The notes under the pieces: model-generated
Told to the model about the DNA's origin: nothing
Databases searched by the model: none
What the model saw: only the letters and a program-made list of their open reading frames with translations
Position numbers and translations under genes: made by a program
NCBI RefSeq assembly: GCF_026248685.1
Contig: NZ_CP111036.1
Coordinates: 2,232,001-2,296,000 of the forward strand
Direction of reading: 5' to 3'
From: Haladaptatus caseinilyticus
GTDB lineage: Archaea > Halobacteriota > Halobacteria > Halobacteriales > Haladaptataceae
Length of the DNA: 64,000 bases
Part shown: positions 8,375 to 17,567 of the stretch, piece after piece
How the letters are laid out: the number at the start of each line of letters is the position of its first letter
Numbering within the stretch: position 1 is the stretch's first letter

Positions 8375-8436
8375 GTGAGACAGGCATCGCCTGTTTCACT
8401 GACCCGTAGGAGCATCCCTGCGTACTACGGAGGTGA
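8375..8436 (+). promoter_or_regulatory. Structured rpl1 mRNA leader, probable L1 autoregulatory site
   Basis: Two hairpins fill the leader. The first is 8375-8385 paired with 8389-8399: eleven pairs with one G-U and a three-base loop. The second pairs CCGTAG (8404-8409) with CTACGG (8425-8430). Inside it an asymmetric internal loop (GA against GTA) leads to a short GCA/TGC stem with loop TCCC. The purine-rich GGAGGTGA just after it can serve as the ribosome-binding site. L1 represses its own operon by binding an mRNA mimic of its 23S site in Methanococcus, and a comparable leader is known in Halobacterium. The assignment here rests on position and structure. Confidence 0.55.
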
Positions 8437-8439
8437 ACG

Positions 8440-9078
8440 ATGGCAGATAATGAAATAGAGCAAGCAGTCTCTCGCGCACTCGAGGACTCCCCGGAGCGGA
8501 ATTTCCGTGAAACGGTGGACCTCGCGATCAATCTGCGCGACCTCGATTTAAACGATCCGTCGAATCGTGTAGACGAGAGTATCGTACTCCCGTCCGGAAC
8601 CGGCCAGGATACCCAAATCGTCGTGTTCGCGGAGGGCGAAACCGCCCTCCGTGCTGAGGACGTCGCGGACGACGTTCTCGGTGGCGACGAGTTGGAAGAC
8701 CTGGGTGACGATACCGACGCGGCAAAGGATCTCGCCGACGAGACCGACTTCTTCGTTGCCGAGGCGTCGCTGATGCAGGACATCGGTCGATACCTCGGTA
8801 CCGTGCTCGGTCCACGTGGTAAGATGCCGACGCCGCTTCAACCCGACGACGACGTCGTCGAAACCGTCAACCGGATGAAAAACACCGTCCAGCTTCGAAG
8901 CGGTGACCGACGCACGTTCCACACGCGCGTCGGTGCGGAGGACATGTCCGCCGAGGAGATCGCCGATAACATCGACGTCATCATTCGGCGTCTCCACTCC
9001 AACCTGGAGAAAGGTCCGCTCAACGTCGATACCGTCTTCGTGAAGACGACGATGGGGCCGTCCGTGGAGGTGGCCTGA
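8440..9078 (+). CDS. rpl1: Large-subunit ribosomal protein uL1
   Basis: L1 forms the mobile L1 stalk at the 50S E-site and is typically the repressor of its own operon. The product is 212 residues, normal for archaea. It has the [21 protein letters not shown]-terminus, the domain II start [17 protein letters not shown], the GPRGKMPTP signature in the second half, and a C-terminal [12 protein letters not shown] strong GGAGGTGA sequence precedes the ATG, unlike most genes here. It is the first gene of rpl1-rpl10-rpl12; rpl10 starts two bases after the rpl1 stop. Confidence 0.97.
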   Translation: MADNEIEQAVSRALEDSPERNFRETVDLAINLRDLDLNDPSNRVDESIVLPSGTGQDTQIVVFAEGETALRAEDVADDVLGGDELEDLGDDTDAAKDLADETDFFVAEASLMQDIGRYLGTVLGPRGKMPTPLQPDDDVVETVNRMKNTVQLRSGDRRTFHTRVGAEDMSAEEIADNIDVIIRRLHSNLEKGPLNVDTVFVKTTMGPSVEVA

Positions 9079-9079
9079 G

Positions 9080-10108
9080 ATGTCCGCAGAACGCAAGACT
9101 GAGACGATTCCGGAGTGGAAGCGCGCGGAAGTCGATGAGTTAACCGACTTCGTCGACAGGTACAGCAGTGTTGGCGTCGTCAACATCACCGGCATCCCGA
9201 GCAAACAGCTCCAGAATATGCGTCGCAGTCTCCACGGGAGCGCGGAACTCCGCGTCAGCCGAAATACCCTCGTGGAACGGGCGCTCGAATCCGTCGGTGA
9301 CGGATTCGAGGATTTAGAGGAGTATATCTCCGGACAGGTCGGTCTCATCGGAACGAACGACAACCCGTTCGGCCTGTACAAGGAACTCGAAGCATCCAAG
9401 AGTCCGGCACCGATTTCGGCGGGCGAAATCGCTCCGAACGAAATCACCATTCCGGAAGGTGACACGGGCGTCGACCCCGGCCCGTTCGTTGGTGAACTCC
9501 AGCAGGCCGGAGCTGCCGCACGGATCATGGATGGTTCCATCCACGTAACCGAGGACAGTCTCGTCGCGGAGGAAGGCGACGAGGTTTCACCCGAGCTCGC
9601 GAACGTGCTCGCTGAACTCGGTATGGTGCCGAAAGAGGTCGGTCTCGACCTGCGCGCCGTCTACTCCGATGGCGTCATGTTCGAATCGGACGAGCTCGCC
9701 ATCGACGTGGACGAGTACCGCGCGGACATCGAGCGGGCTGCGGCCTTCGGTCGCAACCTCTCCGTCAACGCGGTGTACCCGACCGAACAGACCGTTCCCC
9801 TGCTCGTCTCGAAGGCGACTGGCGAGGCCAAGAGCCTCGGTCTCCAGGCCGCCATCGAGAGTCCGGACCTCGCTTCGGACCTCGTGAGCAAAGCGGACGC
9901 TCAGGTTCGGACCCTGGCTGCACAGATCGACGACGAAGATGCGCTGCCCGAGGAGCTTCGTGGTATCGAAGCACCTGCGGCGGGCGGTGCTGAAGAAGAA
10001 GAATCGACTGACGAAGAAGCAACTGAAGCCGAGCCTGAAGACGACGATGACGACGACGACGATGACGAAGATGCAGGCGGAGAAGGTCTCGGCGCTATGT
10101 TCGGATAA
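9080..10108 (+). CDS. rpl10: Large-subunit ribosomal stalk protein uL10 (P0)
   Basis: L10/P0 anchors the L12 dimers to the stalk base with L11. The 342-residue archaeal-type protein has an N-terminal rRNA-binding domain (start [18 protein letters not shown]) and an archaeal/eukaryotic insertion domain. Long helices that bind L12 dimers follow, then an acidic hinge with ten Asp and a C-terminal [10 protein letters not shown]. That last motif is nearly identical to the end of L12 and is the factor-recruiting tail shared by stalk proteins. The start codon lies two bases after the rpl1 stop, and rpl12 follows after six bases. Confidence 0.97.
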   Translation: MSAERKTETIPEWKRAEVDELTDFVDRYSSVGVVNITGIPSKQLQNMRRSLHGSAELRVSRNTLVERALESVGDGFEDLEEYISGQVGLIGTNDNPFGLYKELEASKSPAPISAGEIAPNEITIPEGDTGVDPGPFVGELQQAGAAARIMDGSIHVTEDSLVAEEGDEVSPELANVLAELGMVPKEVGLDLRAVYSDGVMFESDELAIDVDEYRADIERAAAFGRNLSVNAVYPTEQTVPLLVSKATGEAKSLGLQAAIESPDLASDLVSKADAQVRTLAAQIDDEDALPEELRGIEAPAAGGAEEEESTDEEATEAEPEDDDDDDDDDEDAGGEGLGAMFG

Positions 10109-10114
10109 CTAACA

Positions 10115-10456
10115 ATGGAATACGTTTACGCTGCACTCATCTTGAACGAATCGGGCGAAGAACTCAACGAAGAAAACCTCACCAACGTGCTCGACGCCGC
10201 TGGCGTCGATGTCGAAGAGTCCCGAGTGAAGGCGCTCGTCGCCGCACTCGAAGACGTCGATATCGACGAGGCCGTCGAACAGGCCGCCGCCGTCCCCGCC
10301 GGTGGTGCCGCCGCAGGCGGCGCCGCAGGCGGCGCCGCAGGTGGCGACGAGGGTGACGACGAAGGTGCCGAAGAGGAAGAGGCCGCCGAAGAGGAAGACG
10401 ACGAGGACGAAGACGACGATGCGGGCGGCGAAGGTCTCGGCGAACTCTTCGGTTAA
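10115..10456 (+). CDS. rpl12: Large-subunit ribosomal stalk protein P1/L12
   Basis: This 113-residue stalk protein starts with [19 protein letters not shown], the helical dimerisation domain. An Ala/Gly/Pro hinge (GGAAAGGAAGGAAGG type) follows, then a Glu/Asp tail ending [10 protein letters not shown] that contacts elongation factors. The hinge is encoded by a short direct repeat in the DNA near 10305-10345, a likely site of length variation. It is the last gene of the operon; a T-rich run follows the stop. Confidence 0.97.
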   Translation: MEYVYAALILNESGEELNEENLTNVLDAAGVDVEESRVKALVAALEDVDIDEAVEQAAAVPAGGAAAGGAAGGAAGGDEGDDEGAEEEEAAEEEDDEDEDDDAGGEGLGELFG

Positions 10457-10474
10457 ACGACGATATCAAACCGG

Positions 10475-10483
10475 TTTTTCTTT
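10475..10483 (+). terminator. T-rich terminator of the rpl1 operon
   Basis: TTTTTCTTT lies about 20 bases after the rpl12 stop. Archaeal RNA polymerase terminates at such T-runs without needing a hairpin. Confidence 0.4.
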
Positions 10484-10575
10484 CGTGCGCAAATCGGAGA
10501 GCGACTGCTCGATTCGATACCAACAGGTCAGCAACCGCGAACGTTTAAGTACGAAAGCGGAACCATTCCACCTCG

Positions 10576-11814
10576 ATGGAGGTGTTCGGAACGCGGTTGG
10601 TGGTGGCACCGGCGACGACGGCAACGGCACTCGCGTTCATTCTCGGTGGTATCGCACTCGGCACGCTGAGTGGACTGACGCCGGGAATTCACGTCAATAA
10701 TCTCGCTTTGCTGCTCGCGTCGGCCGCCCCGGCGATACCCGGTCCACCGGAACTCGTCGGTTCTGCGATGCTGTCCGCAGGTGTCGTCCACTCGTTTCTC
10801 GATGTCGTTCCAACCCTCGCGCTCGGGGTACCGGACCCCGTAATGGCGGTGTCGGCACTTCCCGGGCACCGACTCGTTATCGAAGGTCGTGGACGAGAGG
10901 CGATCCGCCTTTCTGCTCTCGGGAGTGGTCTCGCAGTCGCCCTCGCGGTACCGCTCGCAATTCCGGTGACGACGGTGATGACCACGGCGTATCCAGTGAT
11001 TCGGGAAAACCTCCCGTTCGTTCTCGTTTTCGTCGCGGGATTTCTCGTCGTCACGGAACCAACGATGCGTGGGAAAGTCGGTGGCTTGGTCGCACTTTGT
11101 GCAAGCGTCATTCTCGGCGTACTCACCCTCGACCTTTCGCCCGCCGCTCCATTGGATGCAGGCGGTGTCCTCACACCACTGTTCGCCGGGTTGTTTGGTG
11201 CGCCAGTTCTCGTCGATGCGATGGACGGTGCAGGCGTTCCGGAACAGTCGGATGCCGCACTCGCCACGTCGCGGGAAGACGTAGTACTCACCGCCGCGGC
11301 TGGTGCCGTTGCCGGTGCAATCGTCGGCTATTTGCCCGGCGTCTCGAGTGCGATTGCTGCCGTCATCGCGCTCACACTCGTTCCCGGGAGAACTGGAGCG
11401 AGGGGATTCGTCGTCGCAACTAGCGGTGTCAACACCGCGAATACGGTGTTCGCGCTGTTTGCCCTGGTCGCCCTCGGGACGCCACGAACTGGGGTGATGG
11501 TCGCCCTTCGGGAAACGAACACGCCGCTTCATCTCCCGACGCTACTCGTCAGCGTCGCGATCGCCGGTATCGTCGGCTTCGCCCTCGCTCTCGTGGTCGG
11601 CGACACATATCTCGAAACCGTCGGACGGGCGGATTATCGGACGCTATCGGTCGGCGTACTCTCCTTGCTGGTCATTGCATCGTTTCTGTTCGCCGGTATC
11701 GTTGGCATCGGGATTTTTCTCGTTAGCGTTCTCCTCGGTCTCTTTCCACCGCGAGTTGGCTGTCGTCGGGTTCACCTGATGGGAGTGTTGATGGGGCCCC
11801 TCGCGCTTGTATGA
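10576..11814 (+). CDS. TctA-like (DUF112) permease family membrane protein
   Basis: The 412-residue protein is almost entirely hydrophobic, with about ten to twelve helices. The opening FILGGIALGTLSGLTPGIH and the later VGYLPGVSSAIAA are the paired GxxxGxxPG-type signatures of the tripartite tricarboxylate transporter large subunit (TctA/DUF112). No periplasmic binding protein (TctC) or small subunit (TctB) gene is adjacent, so in this archaeon it may act alone, as is usual for archaeal DUF112 proteins. The substrate is unknown. GTTTAAGTAC at about 10543 gives a leaderless start at this ATG. Confidence 0.78.
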   Translation: MEVFGTRLVVAPATTATALAFILGGIALGTLSGLTPGIHVNNLALLLASAAPAIPGPPELVGSAMLSAGVVHSFLDVVPTLALGVPDPVMAVSALPGHRLVIEGRGREAIRLSALGSGLAVALAVPLAIPVTTVMTTAYPVIRENLPFVLVFVAGFLVVTEPTMRGKVGGLVALCASVILGVLTLDLSPAAPLDAGGVLTPLFAGLFGAPVLVDAMDGAGVPEQSDAALATSREDVVLTAAAGAVAGAIVGYLPGVSSAIAAVIALTLVPGRTGARGFVVATSGVNTANTVFALFALVALGTPRTGVMVALRETNTPLHLPTLLVSVAIAGIVGFALALVVGDTYLETVGRADYRTLSVGVLSLLVIASFLFAGIVGIGIFLVSVLLGLFPPRVGCRRVHLMGVLMGPLALV

Positions 11815-11888
11815 GGACCACGAAGCTTTTCCCGGTCGATTGTCAATTAGGCTGTATTATCTCGCTGTTCGGTCCGGTTCCCGGCGGC

Positions 11889-12053
11889 ATGGAGTTGTTC
11901 GTCGTGTTCATCGTTACGATACTGCTGTTCGGATTGCCACTCACCGTCTTCCGTGGGTTGTTCTTGGCCCACAAACGCTCGAAGGAGGAAATTGATGAAC
12001 TGAAGCGAGAGGTGTCGGCGTCAAAAGAACAGGTCGAAAAGGGGGATCGATAG
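11889..12053 (+). CDS. Small single-helix membrane protein with charged coiled tail
   Basis: From the ATG at 11889 this is 54 residues: one hydrophobic helix (VVFIVTILLFGLPLTVF) then a charged heptad-like tail (RSKEEIDELKREVSASKEQ). A frame open from 11811 would overlap the preceding permease gene and adds an unlikely Cys-containing stretch. A TATA-like GTATTAT at about 11854-11860 supports the downstream start. The function is unknown; proteins of this shape are often accessory subunits of membrane complexes. Confidence 0.55.
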   Translation: MELFVVFIVTILLFGLPLTVFRGLFLAHKRSKEEIDELKREVSASKEQVEKGDR

Positions 12054-12121
12054 TCCATCGAGGGGCCGACACGCACGTCGTGTCGATATGTACCACTTTT
12101 CGCGTGTGTCGGTTGCAGAAA

Positions 12122-12502
12122 CTATTGACCCATCACTTCGAGACACCGACCGACGAACGTGTTGTGGACTGCGAACACTTCGCTGTCCAGCGCGACTGCG
12201 GTTCCGCGTGCCTCCCCGTGGATGAAATGCATCTCGACGGCGTCATCGAAACATCGAATGGTACAATCCAGCGACCCGTGAATATAGAGGTCCTCCTGAT
12301 GGGCTTTTTCGATGGCTTCGAGACGCATATCACGAAGGACGTCCACACGCGCTCGTTCGTCGTAGGCGTCCGCAACGTCGTCACGGATATACAGCAACTC
12401 GTGGGTATCGTCATCGTAGTACAGTACACTCCGAAGGTGGTCGCCGACTCGATCTTGGAGAAAGGAGACGAGTTCTTTGGATTCGGTAGCTGTTCCAGTC
12501 AT
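12122..12502 (-). CDS. Conserved haloarchaeal protein (DUF7522-like)
   Basis: The 126-residue product from the ATG at 12502 is soluble and acidic. It resembles a haloarchaeal family I recall as DUF7522: a DHLRSVLYYDDDTHELLYIRDD-like opening (residues about 20-41), a central LYIHGSLDCTIRCFDDAVEMHF segment and a C-terminal GTAVALDSEVFA. Several family members are found near signalling genes, but none is here. The nine extra codons to 12529 would start in a less likely context. The function is unknown. Confidence 0.68.
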   Translation of the reverse strand: MTGTATESKELVSFLQDRVGDHLRSVLYYDDDTHELLYIRDDVADAYDERARVDVLRDMRLEAIEKAHQEDLYIHGSLDCTIRCFDDAVEMHFIHGEARGTAVALDSEVFAVHNTFVGRCLEVMGQ

Positions 12503-12570
12503 GAGAACCATCCTGCTCGATGTTCTCACGACGATACCATTACTCTTCGGTCGATTATCTTCGATGAAAA

Positions 12571-14322
12571 TCAGTCGGAGAGGTCTCGAACGACGGATTC
12601 TTGTATCGATTCTCGAACGCGATGGCTGGCGTCCGCATCGGTAATGACCTCGATGACCTGTGTTCCAGCGGTGTTGAGGGACGTTTGGAACCGTTCACGG
12701 AATTCGGAAAGGGTCTCCACACGGTCGAAATCGAGGTCGTAGAGACCCTCCGTCGCTTCGAAGTCGAGGCCGTGCGGTGTTCGAAACTGCCCGGTAAACG
12801 GCGGATCGAACGACTCGATCGGAAGCATATGGAAGATCCCACCACCATCGTTGTTGATTTCGACGATGGTCGCATCGACACCACTGCGCGTAAGCGCGAG
12901 CAATCCGTTCATGTCGTGGTAGTACGCGATGTCACCGAGCACGAGGACTACCGGGTCAGTAGTCGCACTGCCTGCTCCGAGTGCAGTACTGATGATACCG
13001 TCAATGCCGCTCGCACCGCGATTACCGAGGACCGTTACGTCGGCGGAGCGCGGTTTTCCGAATCTGTCGATGTCCCGGACTGGCATGCTGTTCGAGACGA
13101 ACAGGGTTGCCGGATCGGGGACGAGTTCGGTGACGGCCGCGAGTACACCGCCTTCGAAATGGTCGTTCGACTGCTCAACGTGTTCCCAATGACATGAATC
13201 CGCGCGTTCGAAGGAGGCGGACCAATCATCGCTTTCACTCCGTTCCGGGAGTTCGCCCACTAACCGACGGACGAACCGGGTCGGGTCAGCGACGACGAGA
13301 TCCGTTGCTGTAAAAGTCGCTTCTCGCCAACCGCCCGCAGCATCGACGAGATACTGCCGTGTATCGGTTCGTTCGAGATATTGCCGGAGTGTTTTCGAGG
13401 TCGGCGACGCGCCGAATCGAATAACGACATCGGGGTCGGGCCACTCATCGGTCACGTCCCGAACGAGGTATGAGTCGTATCCTCCGATAATCGTTCGGTC
13501 GTGACCGAACCGGTGACCGGACAGCGGGTCCGCGAGGATTGGAAAGCCGGTTTTGTCCGCGAGTTGGGAGAGGGAATCTCGTGTCGGGGTCGGTGCATCG
13601 GCAGGCCCGACGACGAGCAAGCCTCGCTCCGCATCCGAGACCGTTTCCGCGATGGAGACGAGCGATTCGGGATCGAGTTCCGGGACGCCCTGGGACACGG
13701 TGACAAACGGTTCGTCGCGTCCCGTAACTGCGAGCGGATGCTCGTCTTCGAAACCGTCGGGGACGTCGCCCGGAACTGCAGTCGGTTCGAGCGGCTTTCT
13801 GAATGGGAAGTTGAGATGTACCGGTCCCGGCGGCGTACCGGTCGCAGAGGTGAGTGCTCGGGCTGTTGTCGTTCTGAGATAGCGAAGTTTGCGCGCGCTC
13901 GCCTCCGGTTCCGCGATATCAGCGTACCAGCGGACCGCATCGCCGTACAGTTTTTCCTGGTCCACCGTCTGGTTCGCACCGCTATCCCGAAGCTCGGGGG
14001 GACGGTCCGCCGTACAGACGAGCATGGGTACCCGCGCCCTGTCCGCCTCGATTATCGCAGGGTGGAAGTTCGCCGCCGCCGTTCCGGAGGTGCAGACGAT
14101 TGGCGTCGGCGTTCCGGTGCGCTTTGCACGTCCGAGCGCGAAGAAAGCGGCGGAGCGTTCGTCCAAATGTGAGAACACTTCGATATCGTCGTGGGTGGCG
14201 AACGCAACCGTCAGGGGAGTGGAGCGACTGCCGGGAGCGAGACAGACCGCATCGATACCCGCCTTGGCCACTTCGTCCACGAACGTCTCCGCCCACAGCG
14301 TGTTTCGGTTCGGATGGGTCAT
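12571..14322 (-). CDS. menD: MenD, SEPHCHC synthase (menaquinone biosynthesis)
   Basis: MenD is a thiamine-diphosphate enzyme that joins 2-oxoglutarate-derived succinic semialdehyde to isochorismate, making the SEPHCHC intermediate of menaquinone synthesis. With the ATG at 14322, which overlaps the menF stop as ATGA, it has 583 residues. It shows the N-terminal CLAPGSRSTPL motif of the isochorismate/ThDP site, a central transhydrogenase-like domain, and a C-terminal ThDP motif from GDIAYYHDMN to the NNDGG that binds Mg and diphosphate. It is co-transcribed with menF, giving the two first committed steps. The other men genes are not in this window. Confidence 0.95.
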   Translation of the reverse strand: MTHPNRNTLWAETFVDEVAKAGIDAVCLAPGSRSTPLTVAFATHDDIEVFSHLDERSAAFFALGRAKRTGTPTPIVCTSGTAAANFHPAIIEADRARVPMLVCTADRPPELRDSGANQTVDQEKLYGDAVRWYADIAEPEASARKLRYLRTTTARALTSATGTPPGPVHLNFPFRKPLEPTAVPGDVPDGFEDEHPLAVTGRDEPFVTVSQGVPELDPESLVSIAETVSDAERGLLVVGPADAPTPTRDSLSQLADKTGFPILADPLSGHRFGHDRTIIGGYDSYLVRDVTDEWPDPDVVIRFGASPTSKTLRQYLERTDTRQYLVDAAGGWREATFTATDLVVADPTRFVRRLVGELPERSESDDWSASFERADSCHWEHVEQSNDHFEGGVLAAVTELVPDPATLFVSNSMPVRDIDRFGKPRSADVTVLGNRGASGIDGIISTALGAGSATTDPVVLVLGDIAYYHDMNGLLALTRSGVDATIVEINNDGGGIFHMLPIESFDPPFTGQFRTPHGLDFEATEGLYDLDFDRVETLSEFRERFQTSLNTAGTQVIEVITDADASHRVRESIQESVVRDLSD

Positions 14323-15647
14323 TCGAGTTCGTCCAGAATCGGCAGGAATTTCAACTGCACTTCGTTCCATTCGTCGTCCGGGTGGCTGTCAGCGACGATG
14401 CCATTGCCACCGAACAGCGTGACGAACGAGTCAGCGGCGACACCGGAGCGAATCCCAACTGCGAACTCGCCATCGCCGTCAGCGTCGAACCAACCGATCG
14501 GCGAGGCGTACCAGCCGCGGTCGAACGTCTCCGTCTCGCGGATGGTCCGCTTGGCGTCTTCGGGTGGGAGACCGCCGACTGCGGGGGTCGGATGAAGTGC
14601 TTTGACCACCGACAGGACGTGTTCGTCGCCGTCGAGATCGGCGGAAATCGGTGTCTGGAGGTGTTGAATGTTCGAAAGGCGTTTGAGTCGTCGGTCGCCG
14701 ACGCGCACCGACGATGCGAGCGGTTCGAGTCCATCGTGGATGGTTTCGGAGACAAGCTCGTGCTCTTCGCGGACCTTTTCACTCTCGATCAACCGTTCCG
14801 CCAGTTCGTCGTCCTCCTCGGGAGTCTTGCCCCTCCCGATAGACCCCGCGAGTGCCTCCGTTTCGACGGTCTGTCCCGTGAGTGAGACGAGTCGCTCCGG
14901 CGGTGCGCCGAAAAAACCACCGTCGGCTGTCGGTTCGAAGAGGAACCGATAACAGTCCGGATACGACGTTCGAAGCCGCTCGAGGGTGTCCGGTACGGCA
15001 ATGGGATTTTCTAGTTCGACTTCGAGCGCGGTAGCGAGCACGACTTTCTGTAGTTCTCCGGCTTGGATCCGCTCGGTCGCTCGGTGTACCTGCTCGCTCC
15101 ACTCCTCGCGTGAAGTAGTGTGGTGGGTCGATTTGACGCCCGGGGCCTCGCCGCGCGGCCGCATCTCCGGGAGTTCGTTCAGTTCAGTTCGCAGTTCAGC
15201 AAGCTTTGTTTCGACTTCGTCGGGCGTCACGTCGTGGCCCGAAACCGTGAGCCATGTCTCGGTCTCCGTTCGGGTCAGTTGTACGTGGGGAAGGACGAAC
15301 TCAGCGCCGGGAAACCCGCCCCACGGAGACATCGGTTCGTGTTTGGCGTGGAACGAAAACCCGCCGAACAGTCGTGGTCGCGTGGCTTTTGGCCCCCCAT
15401 CGACGTCAAGCGAAACGAAAAGGTCGCTCGCTCGTTCACGGACGGTGTCGAACCTGGCGTTTCCAGTTGCAGTGACGCGAGCGACGGCACCACTCGCGGC
15501 TACTTCGAGCCCATCGGGGGTCGTCCAGTAGATTCTCGGAGCCTGCCGTCCAGCGAGAAACGAACGAAACGAAACGTCGGATATTCGGCAGGTTCGGGTC
15601 ACGAGGGAAGCACCCGCCGACAGTTGACCGTCACGATGCGCTGGCAT
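14319..15647 (-). CDS. menF: Isochorismate synthase MenF
   Basis: MenF converts chorismate to isochorismate, the entry to menaquinone synthesis. The 442-residue protein has the chorismate-binding fold in its C-terminal 260 residues: the VHRATERIQAGELQKVVLA lysine region, the EALAGSIGRGKTPEED loop and a REEHELVSETIHDGLEPLA helix. The final FVTLFGGNGIVADSHPDDEW matches the family C-terminus in position. The N-terminal region is more variable. The start at 15647 is the most upstream ATG; a GTG about 15 codons in is an alternative. The menD start overlaps its stop, so the two are one translational unit. Confidence 0.93.
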   Translation of the reverse strand: MPAHRDGQLSAGASLVTRTCRISDVSFRSFLAGRQAPRIYWTTPDGLEVAASGAVARVTATGNARFDTVRERASDLFVSLDVDGGPKATRPRLFGGFSFHAKHEPMSPWGGFPGAEFVLPHVQLTRTETETWLTVSGHDVTPDEVETKLAELRTELNELPEMRPRGEAPGVKSTHHTTSREEWSEQVHRATERIQAGELQKVVLATALEVELENPIAVPDTLERLRTSYPDCYRFLFEPTADGGFFGAPPERLVSLTGQTVETEALAGSIGRGKTPEEDDELAERLIESEKVREEHELVSETIHDGLEPLASSVRVGDRRLKRLSNIQHLQTPISADLDGDEHVLSVVKALHPTPAVGGLPPEDAKRTIRETETFDRGWYASPIGWFDADGDGEFAVGIRSGVAADSFVTLFGGNGIVADSHPDDEWNEVQLKFLPILDELE

Positions 15648-15680
15648 TGGGTGAGAACTCAGGAGCGGTAACCCTTCAGC

Positions 15681-16277
15681 CTAACTATATCGCTCCTCAT
15701 TCCAGGGATTTGCAGTGTTAGAATAACCTCTTTTCTCCCAATACCCTCGTTCAGGTTCGGTGAGGAATTCGATACCGTCCACCCATTTGGCCCCCTTGTA
15801 TGCGTATCTGTGTGGTGTGAGCACCCGAAGCGGTCCGCCGTGTTCACGGGGAAGTGAGTCGCCGTCGTAATTCCACGCGAACAGAACCTCATCGCGCATG
15901 CAAGCCGAAAGGGAGAGGTTCGTCGTGTAGCCGTCGAGTGCCGAGAACATGACGTGGACGGCGTCGTCTTCGACGCCGGCCAATTCCGCGAGGGTGGGAA
16001 AGGTGACTCCAGTAAACTCACAATCGAACTTGCTCCAACCGGTGACGCAGTGAAAATCCTGCCTCTGCGTTTCGTGCGGTAGGTTACGGAACTCGTCCCA
16101 CGAGAACGTTCGTTCGTCTTCGACCGCTCCCGTCACCGAAAACTCCCACGTTTCCGGGTTCCAATCGGGCGTATCGCCCTTCGAGAGAACGGGGAATTTG
16201 CTCGTCTCGCGCTGTCCCGGTGGCAGTCGCTCGTCGTCGAACTCCTGATAGAGGTGCGTAACATCCCTGACGCTCAT
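15681..16277 (-). CDS. Sulfite-oxidase-fold molybdopterin protein (YedY-like)
   Basis: The 198-residue protein matches the molybdopterin-binding core of the sulfite oxidase/YedY (MsrP) family. The molybdenum ligand is Cys77 in RQDFHCVTGWS, preceded by the FSWDEFRNLPHET strand-helix. GGPLRVLTPHRYAYKGAKW contains residues that contact the pterin and support KGAKWV as family signature. There is no Tat or Sec signal and no dimerisation or heme domain, so it is probably cytoplasmic. It may act on protein methionine sulfoxide or another oxidised substrate. No membrane partner (MsrQ-type) is adjacent. Confidence 0.85.
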   Translation of the reverse strand: MSVRDVTHLYQEFDDERLPPGQRETSKFPVLSKGDTPDWNPETWEFSVTGAVEDERTFSWDEFRNLPHETQRQDFHCVTGWSKFDCEFTGVTFPTLAELAGVEDDAVHVMFSALDGYTTNLSLSACMRDEVLFAWNYDGDSLPREHGGPLRVLTPHRYAYKGAKWVDGIEFLTEPERGYWEKRGYSNTANPWNEERYS

Positions 16278-16515
16278 GGTCGAACTCGGAGCGGCGAAAC
16301 CGTCAGTCTAACGACTGCGGAGGAATGTGTAAGGCAATCGGCTGCAAAATGCCCCGTAAAAGTCAAACCCTCGTATTGGAGCACGAGGGGATGGCATGGA
16401 TGCGAAATGGGGTTCGAGGAAACGTGCGCTTATCATCGCGTAACCTACGTATCGTATTTCGGGGGGTCGGTACTCACTGAATAACAAAGAACGACGTCGC
16501 GTAATCGATTGACGC

Positions 16516-16806
16516 ATGTCCGAGACAGAACAACGAGCAAAAATGCGAGAAAGTCCGGCGATGGAAGCTGCAGAAGAATCGACACGGGACGTAGCAATAC
16601 TCGCGTCCGGAGTCTCCGTTCTCCTCGCGTGGCATCAGTTCTTCATCAGGGGGAACCGAGAACGCGGGCTGTTCATCGGCCTGTGGCCACCGACCATCCT
16701 CGCGTTCGCTAGCTACTTCAACCAGAAGCGGATGCAACAGCGCCTCGAATCACTGAAGCCAAGTAGCATCATCGACTCACTCGACCAGATGTTCGGCAAC
16801 CGATAA
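16516..16806 (+). CDS. Small haloarchaeal membrane protein
   Basis: This 96-residue protein has a charged N-terminus, then two hydrophobic stretches (about residues 27-44 and 51-66) and a basic amphipathic C-terminus (NQKRMQQRLESLKPSS). It resembles a group of short haloarchaeal membrane proteins of unknown role. The preceding 238-base spacer shows nothing recognisable. A T-rich stretch follows the stop. Confidence 0.62.
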   Translation: MSETEQRAKMRESPAMEAAEESTRDVAILASGVSVLLAWHQFFIRGNRERGLFIGLWPPTILAFASYFNQKRMQQRLESLKPSSIIDSLDQMFGNR

Positions 16807-16986
16807 CCGAAGGCGGAAACTTTTCCTTTCTCCAACACCACCGCGAGGGGAGATTCCAATGAATAGGGTTGAATTTATATAATACCATAAAAAAGATTTG
16901 GAAAATAAAAATATTCGTTCCGTGACCGTCGTACTATCTACCCGTCAGACTTAAGAACACCCCTCCCGAAGCCCTCAACTGTTCCA

Positions 16987-17202
16987 ATGCCAAAGGTAGA
17001 GATCACCGTCCCGGAGCACCTCGAAATGCAAATCGCCCAGATGGTCGAACAGGGCGAGTTCGTCAACCGAGAAGAAGCAATCGAGGACTTACTAGCAACC
17101 GGTCTCAAGGCATACAAGACGAGTGGGCCGATGGACAACGACCGAGAACCGGGTCTCGAAGATGAGGGGATGATGGGGCACGAAGACGAATACGTCTTTT
17201 AG
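16987..17202 (+). CDS. CopG-like ribbon-helix-helix protein (DUF7120-like)
   Basis: The first 45 of 71 residues form a typical ribbon-helix-helix DNA-binding unit: a short strand PKVEITVPEH, a helix LEMQIAQMVEQGEFVNREEAIEDLL, and the turn between. The acidic, Met-rich C-terminus is extra. It is likely a homodimeric regulator. The ACTTAAGAAC box near 16949 lies about 35 bases before the ATG. The 72-base space to the next gene, UPF0058, has another TATA box, so the two need not be co-transcribed. Confidence 0.75.
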   Translation: MPKVEITVPEHLEMQIAQMVEQGEFVNREEAIEDLLATGLKAYKTSGPMDNDREPGLEDEGMMGHEDEYVF

Positions 17203-17273
17203 CACCGTGTTTCGCCTCAACGTGTGAATAGTTCTCAGAAACTCTTAAACCGAATAACTACTAATCCGCGCTT

Positions 17274-17552
17274 ATGCATAAAGACGAACTCCTTGAGCTT
17301 CACGAGCAGATGGTCACCATCATGGAGTACTTCAGGGAACAAGACGACATACCGACCGGTGCGTTCGACGCCTACGACCAACTCGATGTCGACCCGTCTC
17401 ACGTTCACAAGTCCAAGAGTGAGCACAAACATGCCGTTTTCGTGCTCGGTAACTCGCTTGCGGACGTGATGAGCGAAGACGAGTTCAGCGAGGCAGGTCG
17501 AATCGGCAAGCGAATGGAAGAACTGGCCGACGACGCCGAGAGTAAAATCTGA
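17274..17552 (+). CDS. UPF0058 family protein
   Basis: This 92-residue soluble protein is a member of UPF0058, an archaeal family of all-helical proteins. The opening MHKDELLELHEQMVTIMEYF and the central SKSEHKHAVFVLGNSLA are characteristic, with several conserved His residues that could bind a metal. The function is unknown in the family. A CTCTTAAACC box about 28 bases before the ATG makes it leaderless. The metallo-hydrolase gene starts 15 bases after the stop, so the two are very probably an operon. Confidence 0.87.
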   Translation: MHKDELLELHEQMVTIMEYFREQDDIPTGAFDAYDQLDVDPSHVHKSKSEHKHAVFVLGNSLADVMSEDEFSEAGRIGKRMEELADDAESKI

Positions 17553-17567
17553 TTTTCAGCACGTTTC

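Noticed and set aside
12080-12742. Plus-strand 220-residue frame over the DUF7522-like gene and the menD end
   Set aside because: It overlaps two minus-strand genes with clear family features and has unnatural codon use.
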